Shown here piece by piece: positions 1 through 8,853 of a DNA stretch of 64,000 nucleotides; the stretch's first letter is position 1, and the number at the start of each line of letters is the position of its first letter. Source of the DNA: CBDIHP01 sp965279195 (GTDB taxonomy: Bacteria; Planctomycetota; Planctomycetia; Isosphaerales; Isosphaeraceae); contig CBDIHP010000025.1 of the NCBI GenBank assembly GCA_965279195.1, positions 1 to 64,000 of the forward strand, written 5' to 3'. The position numbers and the translations under genes were made by a program. Under the pieces are notes generated by a model. The model saw only the letters and a list, made by a program, of their open reading frames with translations, was not told the origin of the DNA and searched no databases.

Positions 1-20
1 TCCAGCGCCGACGGAACTCG

Positions 21-377
21 GTGAACGAGGTGCTCGTGATCGGTGAGCGGGGCGAGGTCTCGACCTTCGAAGCCCCGCCCGCCAAGCCGGCCGCGTCGCC
101 GACGGATCCGCTCAATGACTTCGCGGGCGTGCTCGACGCTCGGAACCCCGCGACGCCCCCCCGGCCGATTTTCCGACCGGCGATGCCCCAGCCTCTGCCC
201 CCGCCGAGCACCGGAACCCCGACCGGGAGGATCGTGCTGGGGCTCCTGTTCTTCATCGCCACGGTCCTGTTCGTTTTCTCGGCCCTGGCGCAGGACGGAC
301 TCAATGCGGGCGTGTTCGGGCTCGGGGCGGTCGTCTTGCTGATGCTCCTCGCCCGCCCCACCCGCCGCAGACTCTGA
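21..377 (+). CDS. Hypothetical membrane protein, probably cut at its 5' end by the window edge
   Basis: The first possible start is GTG at 21, but the frame stays open to the window edge, so the real N-terminus may lie outside. The visible 118 residues have a proline- and alanine-rich middle (about 20-70) and two hydrophobic segments near the C-terminus (about 72-91 and 95-111), followed by a basic RRR tail. This suggests a small protein held in the membrane by a C-terminal helical hairpin with a disordered soluble part. It ends two bases before the convergent SOUL-family gene. I do not recognise the family and assign no function. Confidence 0.55.
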   Translation: MNEVLVIGERGEVSTFEAPPAKPAASPTDPLNDFAGVLDARNPATPPRPIFRPAMPQPLPPPSTGTPTGRIVLGLLFFIATVLFVFSALAQDGLNAGVFGLGAVVLLMLLARPTRRRL

Positions 378-379
378 GA

Positions 380-1039
380 TCACTTCGCGGCCGCCACCCG
401 CTTGATCGGGATCTGGACCTCCCAGAGGCGCTGGGAGGTCGGGGTCATGGGCCCGTGGTAGCCCAGGCGCCGCGGCGGGCCGGCCTCGACCCACTCGGAC
501 TTGTGCTCCTCGACCCACTTCTTGAGGGTCTTCACGCCTTCGACCATCTGTTCGTTGTTCATGCTGCCCTGGATCCCCAGGCAGACGAACTGGCCGGCGG
601 GGTGGTCCTCGACCTTCACCGGGCCGGTACCCTGGCCGGTCGAACCCTGCTCGGTGCTCTGATAGAGGAACTCCATCGACACGTTGCCGAGGGCCCGGGG
701 GTTTTCGGCCATCTCGGGGGTGTAGGTGCTCACCACCGGCGCCGTCATCGCGATGTTGTTGCGGCTGATGTGATTGAAAAGGGGCCAGAAGAGCATGTTA
801 TCCGTGCCCATGCTCACGCCCTTGCCCCGGGCGACCGCGCTGCGGTAGGCGGGGTAGCTTTTGACCTCGACCTTCCCCGGCTCGGTGCCGCCGGGCCAGC
901 CGACGGGCAGCGGCGCATCGGAGTCGGCCGCCTTGTAGGTCTTGCCCGGGACCAGCCCCGATCCCGGCTTCGGGCCGTCGGCGACGGCGAGGAACGTCCA
1001 ACCCATCCACATCATTGAGGTCAAAACAGCGAGGCGCAT
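380..1039 (-). CDS. SOUL-family heme-binding protein, secreted
   Basis: The 219-residue product starts with a hydrophobic signal sequence (about 1-20, ending near AVADG). The body shows the hallmarks of the SOUL/HBP heme-binding family: a PLFNHISRNNIAMTAPV stretch around residues 87-103 and a later LGYHGP segment. SOUL proteins bind heme or other tetrapyrroles; bacterial members are mostly uncharacterised, so a periplasmic tetrapyrrole-binding role is inference. The gene is monocistronic in appearance, convergent with the upstream partial gene and about 80 bp downstream of the same-strand ribF. Confidence 0.8.
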   Translation of the reverse strand: MRLAVLTSMMWMGWTFLAVADGPKPGSGLVPGKTYKAADSDAPLPVGWPGGTEPGKVEVKSYPAYRSAVARGKGVSMGTDNMLFWPLFNHISRNNIAMTAPVVSTYTPEMAENPRALGNVSMEFLYQSTEQGSTGQGTGPVKVEDHPAGQFVCLGIQGSMNNEQMVEGVKTLKKWVEEHKSEWVEAGPPRRLGYHGPMTPTSQRLWEVQIPIKRVAAAK

Positions 1040-1120
1040 CGGAATATCCTCGGCTCAAGGACTTCTGTCGAAGACTCCCACGCGAATGGCTCTGATGACA
1101 TAGGCGCGTGGGGACAGGAG

Positions 1121-2137
1121 TCAAGGGCCGGCAATCGCCGCGCCGCCGACCTCCTTCGCGCGGGCGATGTCGGTGTGGATCTGGGCGAGGAGGTCGTCCA
1201 GGCCGGAGAACTTCCGTGTGGGCCGGAGCCTGGCGAGGAAGTCGAGGGCGAGCGTCTCGCCGTAGAGGTCGCCGGAGAAGTCGATGAGGTGGGCTTCGAC
1301 CTTCCGGATCTGCTCGCCGAAGGTCGGATTCGGGCCGATGTTGCAGGCGGCGGGGATCGGAGGCAGGTCGGGCCCGCGATACGCCAGGGCGGCGTAGACC
1401 CCGTCGGCGGGGATCACCGTGTCGATCTCGTCGAGGTTCGCCGTGGCCACGCCGAGCCCCGCGCCCCGGCCGGCGCCGTGAGTGACGACGCCCCGGATCC
1501 GGTGCGGGCGGCCGAGCATCCGGAGTGCCTCGTCGGGCTCGCCGAGGTCGAGGGCCTTCCGGATCCGGCTGGACGAGATCATTCGGTCGCCCAGCTCGCT
1601 CGGATCGGCGACCTCGAACGGGATGCCGCGCTCGGCGCACCACGCGCCGAGCAGACGGGTGTCGCCGCCCCGGTCGCGGCCGAAGCTGAAGTTCGGGCCC
1701 TCGACCATGCCCTTCGCGTCGAACTGTTCGAGGATGATTCGGTCGAAGAACTCCCGGGCCGTGAGGTTCAGGAGCCATGCCCCGGTGCGGAAGACAACGA
1801 CGTCGTGGGCCCCGGCCTGCTGGAGAAGCTCGGCCCGGCGCTCGATCCAGGTCAGGGGTGCGGGCGCGTACTGGGGCCGCAGGATGGCGGCGGGGGGCGG
1901 GTCGAAGGTGACGGCGACGGCCGGCACTCCCGCCTCGTCCGCGAGCGCCCGCAGGCGTGCGATCAGCCGGGCGTGGCCCAGGTGGACGCCGTCGAAGTTC
2001 CCGATCGCCAGGTACGCGCCCCGAGCCCTGGCGGGCAGCTCGCCGAACCGCTCAAGCGTGATCACCGACCCAAGTCCCTCGCGGGCAAAGCCATCCGGCG
2101 CAGCCGGGTCGGAGAGTCGCCCCGGCGATGCGGTCAT
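1121..2137 (-). CDS. ribF: Bifunctional riboflavin kinase / FAD synthetase
   Basis: RibF phosphorylates riboflavin to FMN and adenylates FMN to FAD in the cytoplasm. The N-terminal nucleotidyltransferase carries GNFDGVHLGH (about residues 46-55) and SSSRIRKAL (about 189-197). The C-terminal kinase domain has the RGxGxGxATANL loop followed by a YAALAYR strand, and PNPTFGE with an EAHLIDF strand. The length of 338 residues is usual for the family. The ATG at 2137 adds about 20 residues before the first conserved strand; a GTG about 24 codons in is an alternative, and neither has a clear ribosome binding site. It lies 46 bp from the sulfatase gene on the same strand. Confidence 0.95.
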   Translation of the reverse strand: MTASPGRLSDPAAPDGFAREGLGSVITLERFGELPARARGAYLAIGNFDGVHLGHARLIARLRALADEAGVPAVAVTFDPPPAAILRPQYAPAPLTWIERRAELLQQAGAHDVVVFRTGAWLLNLTAREFFDRIILEQFDAKGMVEGPNFSFGRDRGGDTRLLGAWCAERGIPFEVADPSELGDRMISSSRIRKALDLGEPDEALRMLGRPHRIRGVVTHGAGRGAGLGVATANLDEIDTVIPADGVYAALAYRGPDLPPIPAACNIGPNPTFGEQIRKVEAHLIDFSGDLYGETLALDFLARLRPTRKFSGLDDLLAQIHTDIARAKEVGGAAIAGP

Positions 2138-2183
2138 TATGGACGGATGAGGGGGGGAGGGTCAATGAACGCCCCGGGACGGC

Positions 2184-3515
2184 TCAGGCGTCCGTCCCCG
2201 GCCACCAGGCGTGGATCAGGGATCGGAGCCGGTCGACTTCGGCCTCGTTCGAACCGGCGAGGTTCTTCCGCTCGTCGGGGTCGGCGAGGAGGTCGTAGAG
2301 TTCCAGAGGGGCTCCCGGCGAGTTCTGGGGCGCGGGCACGATCAGCTTCCATCGCCCGGAGATCGCCCAGCGGAACCTCAGGCTCGTCGAGGGCTTGTGG
2401 ATGTCCACCGCGTTGTGGGTGTAGAGGTCGCCGAAGATTGCCGGCCGTGCGGCGAGGGCCTTGTCGTCGGCGAGATTCAGGCCCGGCAGCCCGGGCGGCG
2501 GCGGGGTGCCGGTGAGGGCGAGCACGGTCGGGGCGATGTCGATCGAGCTGGCGAGTTGGTCCGACATCTTCGGCGCGATCTTGCCCGGCCAGCGGACGAT
2601 GATCGGGGTCCGCAGGCCGCCATCGTACTGCGACTGCTTCGACCTCGGGGCGAACGCCTGCTTGGTCGGGTCCTGGATCCAGCCGTTGTCGGCGAGGTAG
2701 ATCACGATGGTGTCGCGGGCGAGGCCCTTCTCGTCGAGGTGATCGAGGAGATTGCCGCAGGACTCGTCGAACCACTCGATCATCGCCCAGTACTTCGCGA
2801 CGTGGAGGCTCGGGGCCTTGTCCTTGTATTTCTTGAGCAGGCGCTCGGGCGGGGTGTGCGGGGTGTGGGGCATCATCGGGGCATACCACAGGAAGAACGG
2901 CTTGCCCGCCTTCTGGCTGTCGTCGATGAAGTCGGTGACCGGCTTCATGGTCTCGCGGCCGATCTTGAGCCCGTCGTCGCCGTGCCGGCCGCCGTTGAGG
3001 CGGTTGCCGTGGGTCATGCCATGGGTGAACCCGCCGTGCTTGTAGTTCCCGCCCCACCACTTGCCCGACTGGAAGCTGCTGTAGCCCTTCGAAGCCAGGA
3101 GCCGCGGGAGGGTCGGCGTGCGGTCGAAGTTGGCGACCATCTCCTCGCGCTGGCGGATGTAGTTCGGATCCATGTTCGCCAGGATCCCCGTCTTGCCCTT
3201 GGGCACCGGCGGGTCATTGCTGGTGACCTTGTGCTCGTGGGCGTACCGGCCGGTGAGGATCGAGGCCAGGCTCGGCGAGCAGAGGCTGGAGGTCACATAC
3301 CCCCGCTTGAACGTCAGCCCCTCGGCCGCGAGCCGGTCAATCCGGGGGGTCTTGATGTGCGGGTGCCCCATGAACGAGTAGTCGGTCCAGGCATGGTCGT
3401 CCGAGATGATCAGGACCACGTTCGGCGGCCGATCGGCGTTCGCGGTCGAGACGAAGCCGATCGAGAGGACGACCGGGAGAAGCCGGCGGACAGCTCGGAA
3501 GAGGAATTCGGTCAC
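2184..3515 (-). CDS. Secreted sulfatase with a non-canonical formylglycine site (CSPSL instead of CxPSR)
   Basis: This is a type I sulfatase fold protein of 443 residues from the GTG at 3515. That start places a signal peptide first (LLPVVLSIGFVSTANA) and is preferred over an upstream start that would add 29 arginine-rich residues. Family marks are PNVVLIISDDH near the N-terminus, the LTGRYAHEH segment, a GKWWGG metal/sulfate-site lysine region and LADNG. The formylglycine cysteine is present, but the motif reads CSPSLASILTGR, with leucine (CTG) where sulfatases normally have arginine. The cysteine may still be converted or the enzyme may have altered chemistry. It is divergent from the gene at 3712. 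Confidence 0.85.
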   Translation of the reverse strand: MTEFLFRAVRRLLPVVLSIGFVSTANADRPPNVVLIISDDHAWTDYSFMGHPHIKTPRIDRLAAEGLTFKRGYVTSSLCSPSLASILTGRYAHEHKVTSNDPPVPKGKTGILANMDPNYIRQREEMVANFDRTPTLPRLLASKGYSSFQSGKWWGGNYKHGGFTHGMTHGNRLNGGRHGDDGLKIGRETMKPVTDFIDDSQKAGKPFFLWYAPMMPHTPHTPPERLLKKYKDKAPSLHVAKYWAMIEWFDESCGNLLDHLDEKGLARDTIVIYLADNGWIQDPTKQAFAPRSKQSQYDGGLRTPIIVRWPGKIAPKMSDQLASSIDIAPTVLALTGTPPPPGLPGLNLADDKALAARPAIFGDLYTHNAVDIHKPSTSLRFRWAISGRWKLIVPAPQNSPGAPLELYDLLADPDERKNLAGSNEAEVDRLRSLIHAWWPGTDA

Positions 3516-3711
3516 GGCGGACTCCAAACGTGGCGAATGCTGGCCCGCAGGCGGGTCACGTAAGCGTCGTCGTTTATAATACGGACGCCCCGGGTCCGCC
3601 ATCTCCCGGGGTAATTCGCCGCGCGGTCATTCCGGGTCCGCTGGGCGGCCGGCTATCATGTCTCTCGGGGCCCTCGCGCGAGGGCAACATGGGGCGTCGG
3701 AACCGAACCGG

Positions 3712-4866
3712 ATGGAATTCCTGATCCTGGGCGATGGGCCCGAAGAACGGCGCTGGGGCGCCGCGATCGAGGCCCTGGCCTCCTCGCACCGCCTCGCCGG
3801 CATCTTCCCCGCCTGGCCCGACCGACCCGACTGGAAGCCCCGCGCCGACCTCGACGACGCCCTCGCCCTCGCCGGGATCGAGGCCGTCATCGTCGGCGGC
3901 GAGCCGGGATTCCGCGAGGAGGCGCTGCGACGCGTCGCGGGCATGGGGCTGGCCGCGATCGTCCTGCACCCCCCCGGCCTGAACGCCGACCCGTATTACC
4001 ACGTGGCCCTGAGCCGCGAGGAGACGGGCGCGATCGTCGTGCCCGACGCCCCGTTCCGGCTCCACCCCGCGATCGACGACCTCCAGGCCGCCTGGTACGG
4101 CCGGGGTGTGGGCAGCCCTTGCTCGATGAGGCTCGAGGTCACCACGAGGGAGACCGACCTCGTCCGCCAGGCCTTCCCCCGGTACGTCGACGGGATCCGG
4201 GCGATCCTCGGCGACATCGAGGCCCTCACCGCCACCGGCGATCCGCCAGGCCAGCCGTTCCCGACGATCTCGCTCAATGTTCAGCTCCGAGGCCCGGGAA
4301 GCCGGACGGCGGAGGTGCGGATCGTCCACGGGGCCCGGCCGTCGGGGACGCTGACCGTGGTCGGCCCGGATGGATCGATGACCCTCGAATTCGACCCCGA
4401 CTGGGTGGGACCGTCGCGCCTGGTCTGGACCGAAGGCGATGTCACCGAAACCCGGGATTATCTCGATTTCGACCCCCGTCGCGAAATCCTGGAAACGCTC
4501 GCGACCCTCCGCTCCGGGAAGCCGGCGTGGCCAGACCTGCTGGACGGCACCCGCGCGGTGGAGGTCGCCGAAGGGGCCGCGCGGAGCCTCAGGCGCGGGC
4601 GGACGATCGAGCTTCATTATGAGGAAGTGAGCGAGTCGGGGAACTTCAAGAGCATCATGACCTCGCTGGGGTGCTCGGTGCTGCTGAGCATCCTGGTGAT
4701 CGTCCCGCTGGCGCTGGCGGGACCGGCCTTCGGGGCGCCCTGGCTGATCTACATCGCCTACGTGATCCCGCCGGCGCTCGGCGTCTTCCTGCTGCTCCAG
4801 TTCCTCCGCCTGGGCCTGAAATCGCGGCCCGGGACGCTGCCGGAACGCGACGCCGGGGCCGGCTGA
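3712..4866 (+). CDS. Rossmann-like, Gfo/Idh-related protein with a C-terminal membrane anchor; function unknown
   Basis: The 384-residue product starts best at ATG 3712 (MEFLILGDG), where a beta-strand and glycine turn open a Rossmann-like domain. The first 120 residues look like the nucleotide-binding half of a Gfo/Idh/MocA protein (AxxGIEAVIVGGEP), and the next 200 could be its alpha/beta dimerisation half ending in a LLDGTRAVEVAEGAARS helix like that of these dehydrogenases. The usual catalytic EKP motif is missing, so it may not be an active oxidoreductase. The C-terminus has two hydrophobic helices (about 318-340 and 344-366), anchoring it in the membrane. The family call is weak. Confidence 0.55.
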   Translation: MEFLILGDGPEERRWGAAIEALASSHRLAGIFPAWPDRPDWKPRADLDDALALAGIEAVIVGGEPGFREEALRRVAGMGLAAIVLHPPGLNADPYYHVALSREETGAIVVPDAPFRLHPAIDDLQAAWYGRGVGSPCSMRLEVTTRETDLVRQAFPRYVDGIRAILGDIEALTATGDPPGQPFPTISLNVQLRGPGSRTAEVRIVHGARPSGTLTVVGPDGSMTLEFDPDWVGPSRLVWTEGDVTETRDYLDFDPRREILETLATLRSGKPAWPDLLDGTRAVEVAEGAARSLRRGRTIELHYEEVSESGNFKSIMTSLGCSVLLSILVIVPLALAGPAFGAPWLIYIAYVIPPALGVFLLLQFLRLGLKSRPGTLPERDAGAG

Positions 4867-4996
4867 GGGCGAGGCTGGTTTTGACGATGCCGTCCGTTTG
4901 TGGTACGAACAGTCTCTTCCCGCCGCCCTCCATGGGTGGTGGTAGGCCCCTCCGCCCGGGTCGCGGACCGGGCCGGGGCGAGTGCGAGGACGCTCG

Positions 4997-5794
4997 GTGA
5001 CCGAAAGCCTGATCGGACAGCTCGGTTACCTCGGCTTCTTCGTCGTGCTGGTGCTCGGCGGCCTGGGGCTCCCCGTGCCGGAGGAGGCCCCGATCATCCT
5101 GGCCGCGATCCTCTCGCGCAAGGGTGCGATGTTCGGGCCGATCGCGTTCGCCTCCTGCATGGCGGGCGTGATCGTCGGCGACTTCATCGTCTACTTCCTG
5201 GGCTACTTCTACGGCGAGAAGGTCCTCAGCCTCAAGCTGACCCAGAAGTTCCTCACGAAGGCTCGCGAGGCCCAGATCAAGGGCTACTTCCACCGGCACG
5301 GGATCAAGATCCTGATCCTCGGCAGGTTCGCCGTCGGCTTCCGGACCGCCGCCTACCTGACCGCCGGCATCCTGAAGCTGCCCCCGCTCAAGCTGCTGCT
5401 CATCGACCTCTGCGCGGCGACGTTCAGCACCGTCCTGATGTTCGGCCTGGGCTGGTTCTTCGCCCATCAGATCGAGCACGGCCTGCGCGAGGCCCAGCAC
5501 TGGGCCATCCTGTCGGTCGCGATCCTGGGCGGCCTCTGGTTCCTGCACCGCTTCTACAAGGCCCGCCAGCGCGCGGGCCTCCTCGTCGGCCCGCCCGTGC
5601 TTGTGACCGACGACGAATCCGAGCTGCCCCTCGACGTGCCCGCCCCCAAGCCCGCCCCGGCCGCCCCCTTGCCCCCGTCGCTGATCGAGGTCGAATCGAC
5701 CGCCCCCCGCGAACTCCCCGAGTCCGACCCCACCCCGAGTCTGGCCGAATCGCTCGCCGTGGACCTCCCGGTCGAAGAGCCCATCCAGGGCTGA
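4997..5794 (+). CDS. DedA/SNARE-associated family membrane protein
   Basis: DedA proteins are polytopic inner-membrane proteins tied to membrane homeostasis, and some act as lipid flippases. The product of 265 residues contains the family elements LGLPVPEEAPI near the N-terminus and the arginine-containing FAVGFRTAAYLTAG segment in the middle, plus several hydrophobic helices. GTG at 4997 is chosen because GAGGAC lies 8 bases upstream and the N-terminus then matches the usual DedA start; an in-frame GTG at 4982 would add five residues. The last 60 residues are proline- and acid-rich and probably disordered, longer than in typical DedA proteins. Confidence 0.85.
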   Translation: MTESLIGQLGYLGFFVVLVLGGLGLPVPEEAPIILAAILSRKGAMFGPIAFASCMAGVIVGDFIVYFLGYFYGEKVLSLKLTQKFLTKAREAQIKGYFHRHGIKILILGRFAVGFRTAAYLTAGILKLPPLKLLLIDLCAATFSTVLMFGLGWFFAHQIEHGLREAQHWAILSVAILGGLWFLHRFYKARQRAGLLVGPPVLVTDDESELPLDVPAPKPAPAAPLPPSLIEVESTAPRELPESDPTPSLAESLAVDLPVEEPIQG

Positions 5795-5951
5795 TCCCCG
5801 GAACCTTCCGTCCCCAGACGGCACCGTAGGGTGGGCACCGCCCAGAGCAAACTCGGCCACGAAATCGTCCCGCCACGACGCGCGGTCCGCCCGCGACGTT
5901 TCCGCATTGTCACGCCCGGATGACGTGGATGGCGGAGTCCACCCAACAAAA

Positions 5952-5967
5952 TTTTGGGCAACCAAAA
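5952..5967 (+). promoter_or_regulatory. AT-rich leader hairpin upstream of the first DUF1559 gene
   Basis: In an unusually AT-rich patch (about 5945-6003) of this GC-rich window, TTTTGG and CCAAAA pair perfectly around a GCAA loop, a GNRA-type tetraloop. It lies about 100 bases before the DUF1559 start. The AT-rich patch is the likeliest promoter zone for that operon, but I cannot name -35 or -10 boxes. Confidence 0.35.
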
Positions 5968-6025
5968 ATTCGATTTGCTTCTTCCGCTAGTCATTTTTAT
6001 TCTGGGATTCATCGAGGCTTGGGAT

Positions 6026-6050
6026 GGCGATGGTCATGGCGGCCATCGCC
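6026..6050 (+). promoter_or_regulatory. Hairpin just upstream of the DUF1559 ribosome binding site
   Basis: GGCGATGG (6026-6033) and CCATCGCC (6043-6050) form an 8-bp stem with a 9-base loop. Six bases later comes a strong Shine-Dalgarno sequence (AGGAGGAG) and the GTG start at 6071. A stem this close could affect translation; this is inference from position. Confidence 0.35.
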
Positions 6051-6070
6051 CCAAAAGGAGGAGTTCGTCC

Positions 6071-7060
6071 GTGACGACATCGAAGCTCGGCCCGCGCCGC
6101 GTTGGGTTCACCTTGATCGAACTGCTGGTCGTGATCGCGATCATCGCGGTCCTGATCGCCCTGCTCTTGCCGGCGGTGCAGAGCGCCCGGGAGGCGGCGC
6201 GTCGGGCCCAGTGCGTGAACAACCTGAAGCAGATGGGCCTGGCGATCCACAACTATCACGACACCCACGGCCAGTTCCCGGCGGCCTACCAGACACTCTG
6301 GGGCGGGAATCCCATCCAGGGGCAGCCGAATGCGATCTCGGGCGACACCGGCCCCGGCTGGTCGTGGCTGACGCAGTGCCTGCCGTTCCTGGAGCAGAAC
6401 AACACCTATGCGTCGCTCAACGTGAACCTCCCCTGCTGGGATCCGTCGAACACGACGGGGACGCGGGTGACGGTCGCCAGCTTCCTGTGCCCGTCGGTCT
6501 CCGAGTCGAGCCGGGCGTTCGACGTGATGGACGCCAGCCGCGCAAAGCTGGCGAACTTCGCGAGGTCGCACTACGTCGCCAACGGCGGGATCCTGAACCT
6601 CTGGGACCAGCCGATCCAGGAGCTGAGCACGATCGCCACCGGCCCGTTCTACCGCAACGGACGGGTCCGGATCGCCTCGGTGACCGACGGCCTGAGCAAC
6701 ACCGTGTTCGTCGGCGAGCACAGCCCGATCCTGAGCGACAAGACCTGGGTGGGCGTGGTGCCGGGTGCGATCGTCTGCCCGCAGCCGCGCTGGGCGTTCA
6801 CCGGGGACACCTGCGACTACGCCGCCTCGCTGCTCCAGGTCCACACCGGGCCGTCGCCGAACGAGCACCCGCCGGTGGTGCACATGCCGAACGCCCCGTT
6901 CGGTCACGTTGACCAGATGTATGCCGAGCACCCCGGGGGCTGCAACGTCCTGCTGGGCGACGGCAGCGTCCGGTTCGCCAAGCAGAGCATCAACGTCGCG
7001 ACCTGGATCGGCCTCAACACCATCGCGCGTGGCGAGATCATCAGCGCGGACAGCTGGTAA
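6071..7060 (+). CDS. DUF1559 pseudopilin-like protein
   Basis: DUF1559 proteins are type II secretion/type IV pilin-like proteins greatly expanded in planctomycetes; their exact role is unknown. The N-terminus has the prepilin cleavage and methylation site (GFTLIELLVVIAIIAVLIA) followed by the family helix with REAARRAQC. The C-terminus has the family tail HPGG...DGSVRF and ends GEIISADSW. GTG 6071 is taken as start because of AGGAGGAG directly upstream; this gives a 329-residue protein with a short basic leader, as expected for a prepilin. It is followed 27 bases later by a small lipoprotein gene, so the two are probably one operon, mirrored by the pair at 35.3-36.7 kb. Confidence 0.92.
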   Translation: MTTSKLGPRRVGFTLIELLVVIAIIAVLIALLLPAVQSAREAARRAQCVNNLKQMGLAIHNYHDTHGQFPAAYQTLWGGNPIQGQPNAISGDTGPGWSWLTQCLPFLEQNNTYASLNVNLPCWDPSNTTGTRVTVASFLCPSVSESSRAFDVMDASRAKLANFARSHYVANGGILNLWDQPIQELSTIATGPFYRNGRVRIASVTDGLSNTVFVGEHSPILSDKTWVGVVPGAIVCPQPRWAFTGDTCDYAASLLQVHTGPSPNEHPPVVHMPNAPFGHVDQMYAEHPGGCNVLLGDGSVRFAKQSINVATWIGLNTIARGEIISADSW

Positions 7061-7087
7061 TCCGGGATATCAAGGAGACTTGCAGCG

Positions 7088-7507
7088 ATGTGGAATTCTC
7101 GGATGTACCGTGCCCTGGCTCTTCTCGGCCTCGTCGCCTGCTGTGGCTGCGGCGAGACGCAGGTGACGCCGGTGAACCGCCGCCTGGTGGAGTCGCTGGC
7201 CACGGCGGTGTCGGCGAGGAATCCGGATTGGCTCAAGGAGAACGTCGAGGCGATCGCGAAGGCGAAGGCCGACGGGACGCTCTCGCCGGCCGAGGAGCAG
7301 GCGTTCCGGACGATCATCGGGCCCGCCGAGAAGGGGGACTGGGCCGAGGCGGAGCGGCTGGCGTTCGCGCTCCGGGACGGCCAGCGGGCCAGTTCGGAAG
7401 ATCGCGCGTCGGCTTCGACGCCGAAAATCCGACCTCCCTCGCGGCCCCTCAGCAAGACCGGCCCCGGCGCCGCGGTGCGGCAGCCGTCGGGTCGCGCCCC
7501 GGCCTGA
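7088..7507 (+). CDS. Small lipoprotein partnered with the DUF1559 protein
   Basis: The 139-residue product begins with a basic, hydrophobic signal (MYRALALLGLVACCGCGE) containing a lipobox-like LVACC/GC, so it should be lipid-anchored. The rest is mostly alpha-helical and acidic, then a proline-, serine- and arginine-rich tail. A good AAGGAG sits 10 bases before the ATG at 7088. It has no recognised domain. Its position right behind a DUF1559 gene, and a second small lipoprotein gene right before the other DUF1559 gene in this window, suggest the two products act together at the cell surface or periplasm. Confidence 0.75.
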   Translation: MWNSRMYRALALLGLVACCGCGETQVTPVNRRLVESLATAVSARNPDWLKENVEAIAKAKADGTLSPAEEQAFRTIIGPAEKGDWAEAERLAFALRDGQRASSEDRASASTPKIRPPSRPLSKTGPGAAVRQPSGRAPA

Positions 7508-7885
7508 CTTGAGAAAAAGTCGGGTTGACCCATTTCGGGGCCGGAGGTACTTTCCCGACACGACGTGCGGGTCGGCCGGCTTCCCCCAGAAACGGCCCCT
7601 TGCACGCAAACCTTTAGAGCCGACCTCCCCGCCACCGACGCGTCGCGGAGAGCTTCCCGGGGACCGGGACTCTCCGCCAGCGAAGGATCACCCTGGCAGG
7701 TCGGGCGGCTCCGAGGGCAGGCCGTCGCCCCGTCGGGAACGACCGCAGCCCTCGCCCACGCGAGGCATGTGACGGCCCGCGGGGCCCGCCCGGAGACGTT
7801 CTCCGGTCGGCGAGTTAAGGATCGACTCGCTTGAGAGTGGTTCTCACCCGAACCCCTCGATGATCAACCCTGGAAGATCGAGAGT
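7508..7885. other. Intergenic stretch of 378 bp without a gene
   Basis: No supported gene is visible. The notable element is a perfect 7-bp hairpin at 7790-7806 (CCGGAGA, loop CGT, TCTCCGG), about 80 bases before the PEP-CTERM start. A weaker inverted repeat TGAGA/TCTCA follows at 7832-7846. The region presumably holds the promoter of the PEP-CTERM gene, but no promoter boxes can be named. Confidence 0.5.
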
Positions 7886-8707
7886 ATGAACAAGCTTTCG
7901 CTCGCACTCGCCCTGGGGACCGGCCTGACCCTGGGCTCGGCCGTCCTCAACCCGGCCGTGACCCATGCCGCCGCCACCTCGACGACCGTCTCGCAGCCGG
8001 TCGTCCAGGAGCTGTCCTCGAAGGATATCTCGGCCAGCCAGTTCAACTCGCTGTTCAAGCCGATCGACAACGCCCCGCCCCTGGTCTCGGGCTTCCAGTT
8101 CATGGGCTCGCCCTCCTCGGGCACCATCCGCTCGCAGGTGCTCCAGGGCAAGGCCGGCACCGCCGCCGAGGGCCTGACCGCCTACGCCTACCAGGTCAGC
8201 GTCAACAACGTCTCCAGCGACCTCGGCGAACCCGTCTCGGTCCAGGCCGCCTCGTGGCAGTTCAACTCCACGCCGCAGGCCACCAACTTCGCCGGCGCCA
8301 GCACCTACAGCTACGTCGTCAAGGACGGCACCGTGGGCGGCCTGATCGCCCCCGCCGCCGGCAGCGATTCGGCCGTCCGCTCGGTCTCCTCGCTGTCCTG
8401 GAAGCCCGGCGACAAGATCGGCTCGCTGATCGCCGACTTCGTCGATCCCAACAGCGCCACCGGCCCCCTCAAGACGGGCGCCGACTCGGCCACCTTCATC
8501 GTGATCTCCAGCGAGAAGTTCACTCAGAAGTTCGCCGGCATCCTCAGCGAGAACCCGACCAGCATCCCGCCGGTCGTCTACGCGGCCAACGACGGCAAGA
8601 TCAACCCGATCCCCGTCCCCGAGCCCGCCACCATCCTCGCCTGGGCCGGCATGGCCGGGGCCGTCGTCCTCGGCCGCAAGTTCCGCAAGTCGCGGAACGA
8701 CGCCTGA
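7886..8707 (+). CDS. Secreted PEP-CTERM protein
   Basis: The 273-residue product has an N-terminal signal peptide (about 1-28, ending THAA) and a full C-terminal sorting signal: VPEPAT, a hydrophobic helix, then the basic end RKFRKSRNDA. PEP-CTERM tails are recognised by exosortases, which process and export the protein to the envelope or extracellular matrix. The central part is serine-, alanine- and valine-rich and predicted beta-rich, without a recognised catalytic domain. GGAAGATCGAGAG lies just before the ATG. A CPBP protease related to PEP-CTERM systems is encoded 3 kb downstream (11673); no exosortase gene is in the window. Confidence 0.88.
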   Translation: MNKLSLALALGTGLTLGSAVLNPAVTHAAATSTTVSQPVVQELSSKDISASQFNSLFKPIDNAPPLVSGFQFMGSPSSGTIRSQVLQGKAGTAAEGLTAYAYQVSVNNVSSDLGEPVSVQAASWQFNSTPQATNFAGASTYSYVVKDGTVGGLIAPAAGSDSAVRSVSSLSWKPGDKIGSLIADFVDPNSATGPLKTGADSATFIVISSEKFTQKFAGILSENPTSIPPVVYAANDGKINPIPVPEPATILAWAGMAGAVVLGRKFRKSRNDA

Positions 8708-8853
8708 TCTCGACTACCCTGCGGGACGGGTCGCCAGAAGCGGCCCGGCCCCGTTGAGGTCGTCGCCGATCGCATCCTCAACGCCCGACCCTCGCCAGCC
8801 GGAAGGCCAGCGGGGGTCGTTCGCGTTTCCGACGTCACCAGGGCCACCCGCCC

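Noticed and set aside
3516..3602. An N-terminal extension of the first sulfatase to 3602
   Set aside because: The extra 29 residues are arginine- and proline-rich and would bury the signal peptide; GTG 3515 gives a normal exported protein.
5825..5843. GTAGGGTGGGCACCGCCCA after the DedA gene as a fourth family A element
   Set aside because: Only the first eight bases match the family end and the internal hairpins are missing; it may be a different short palindrome.
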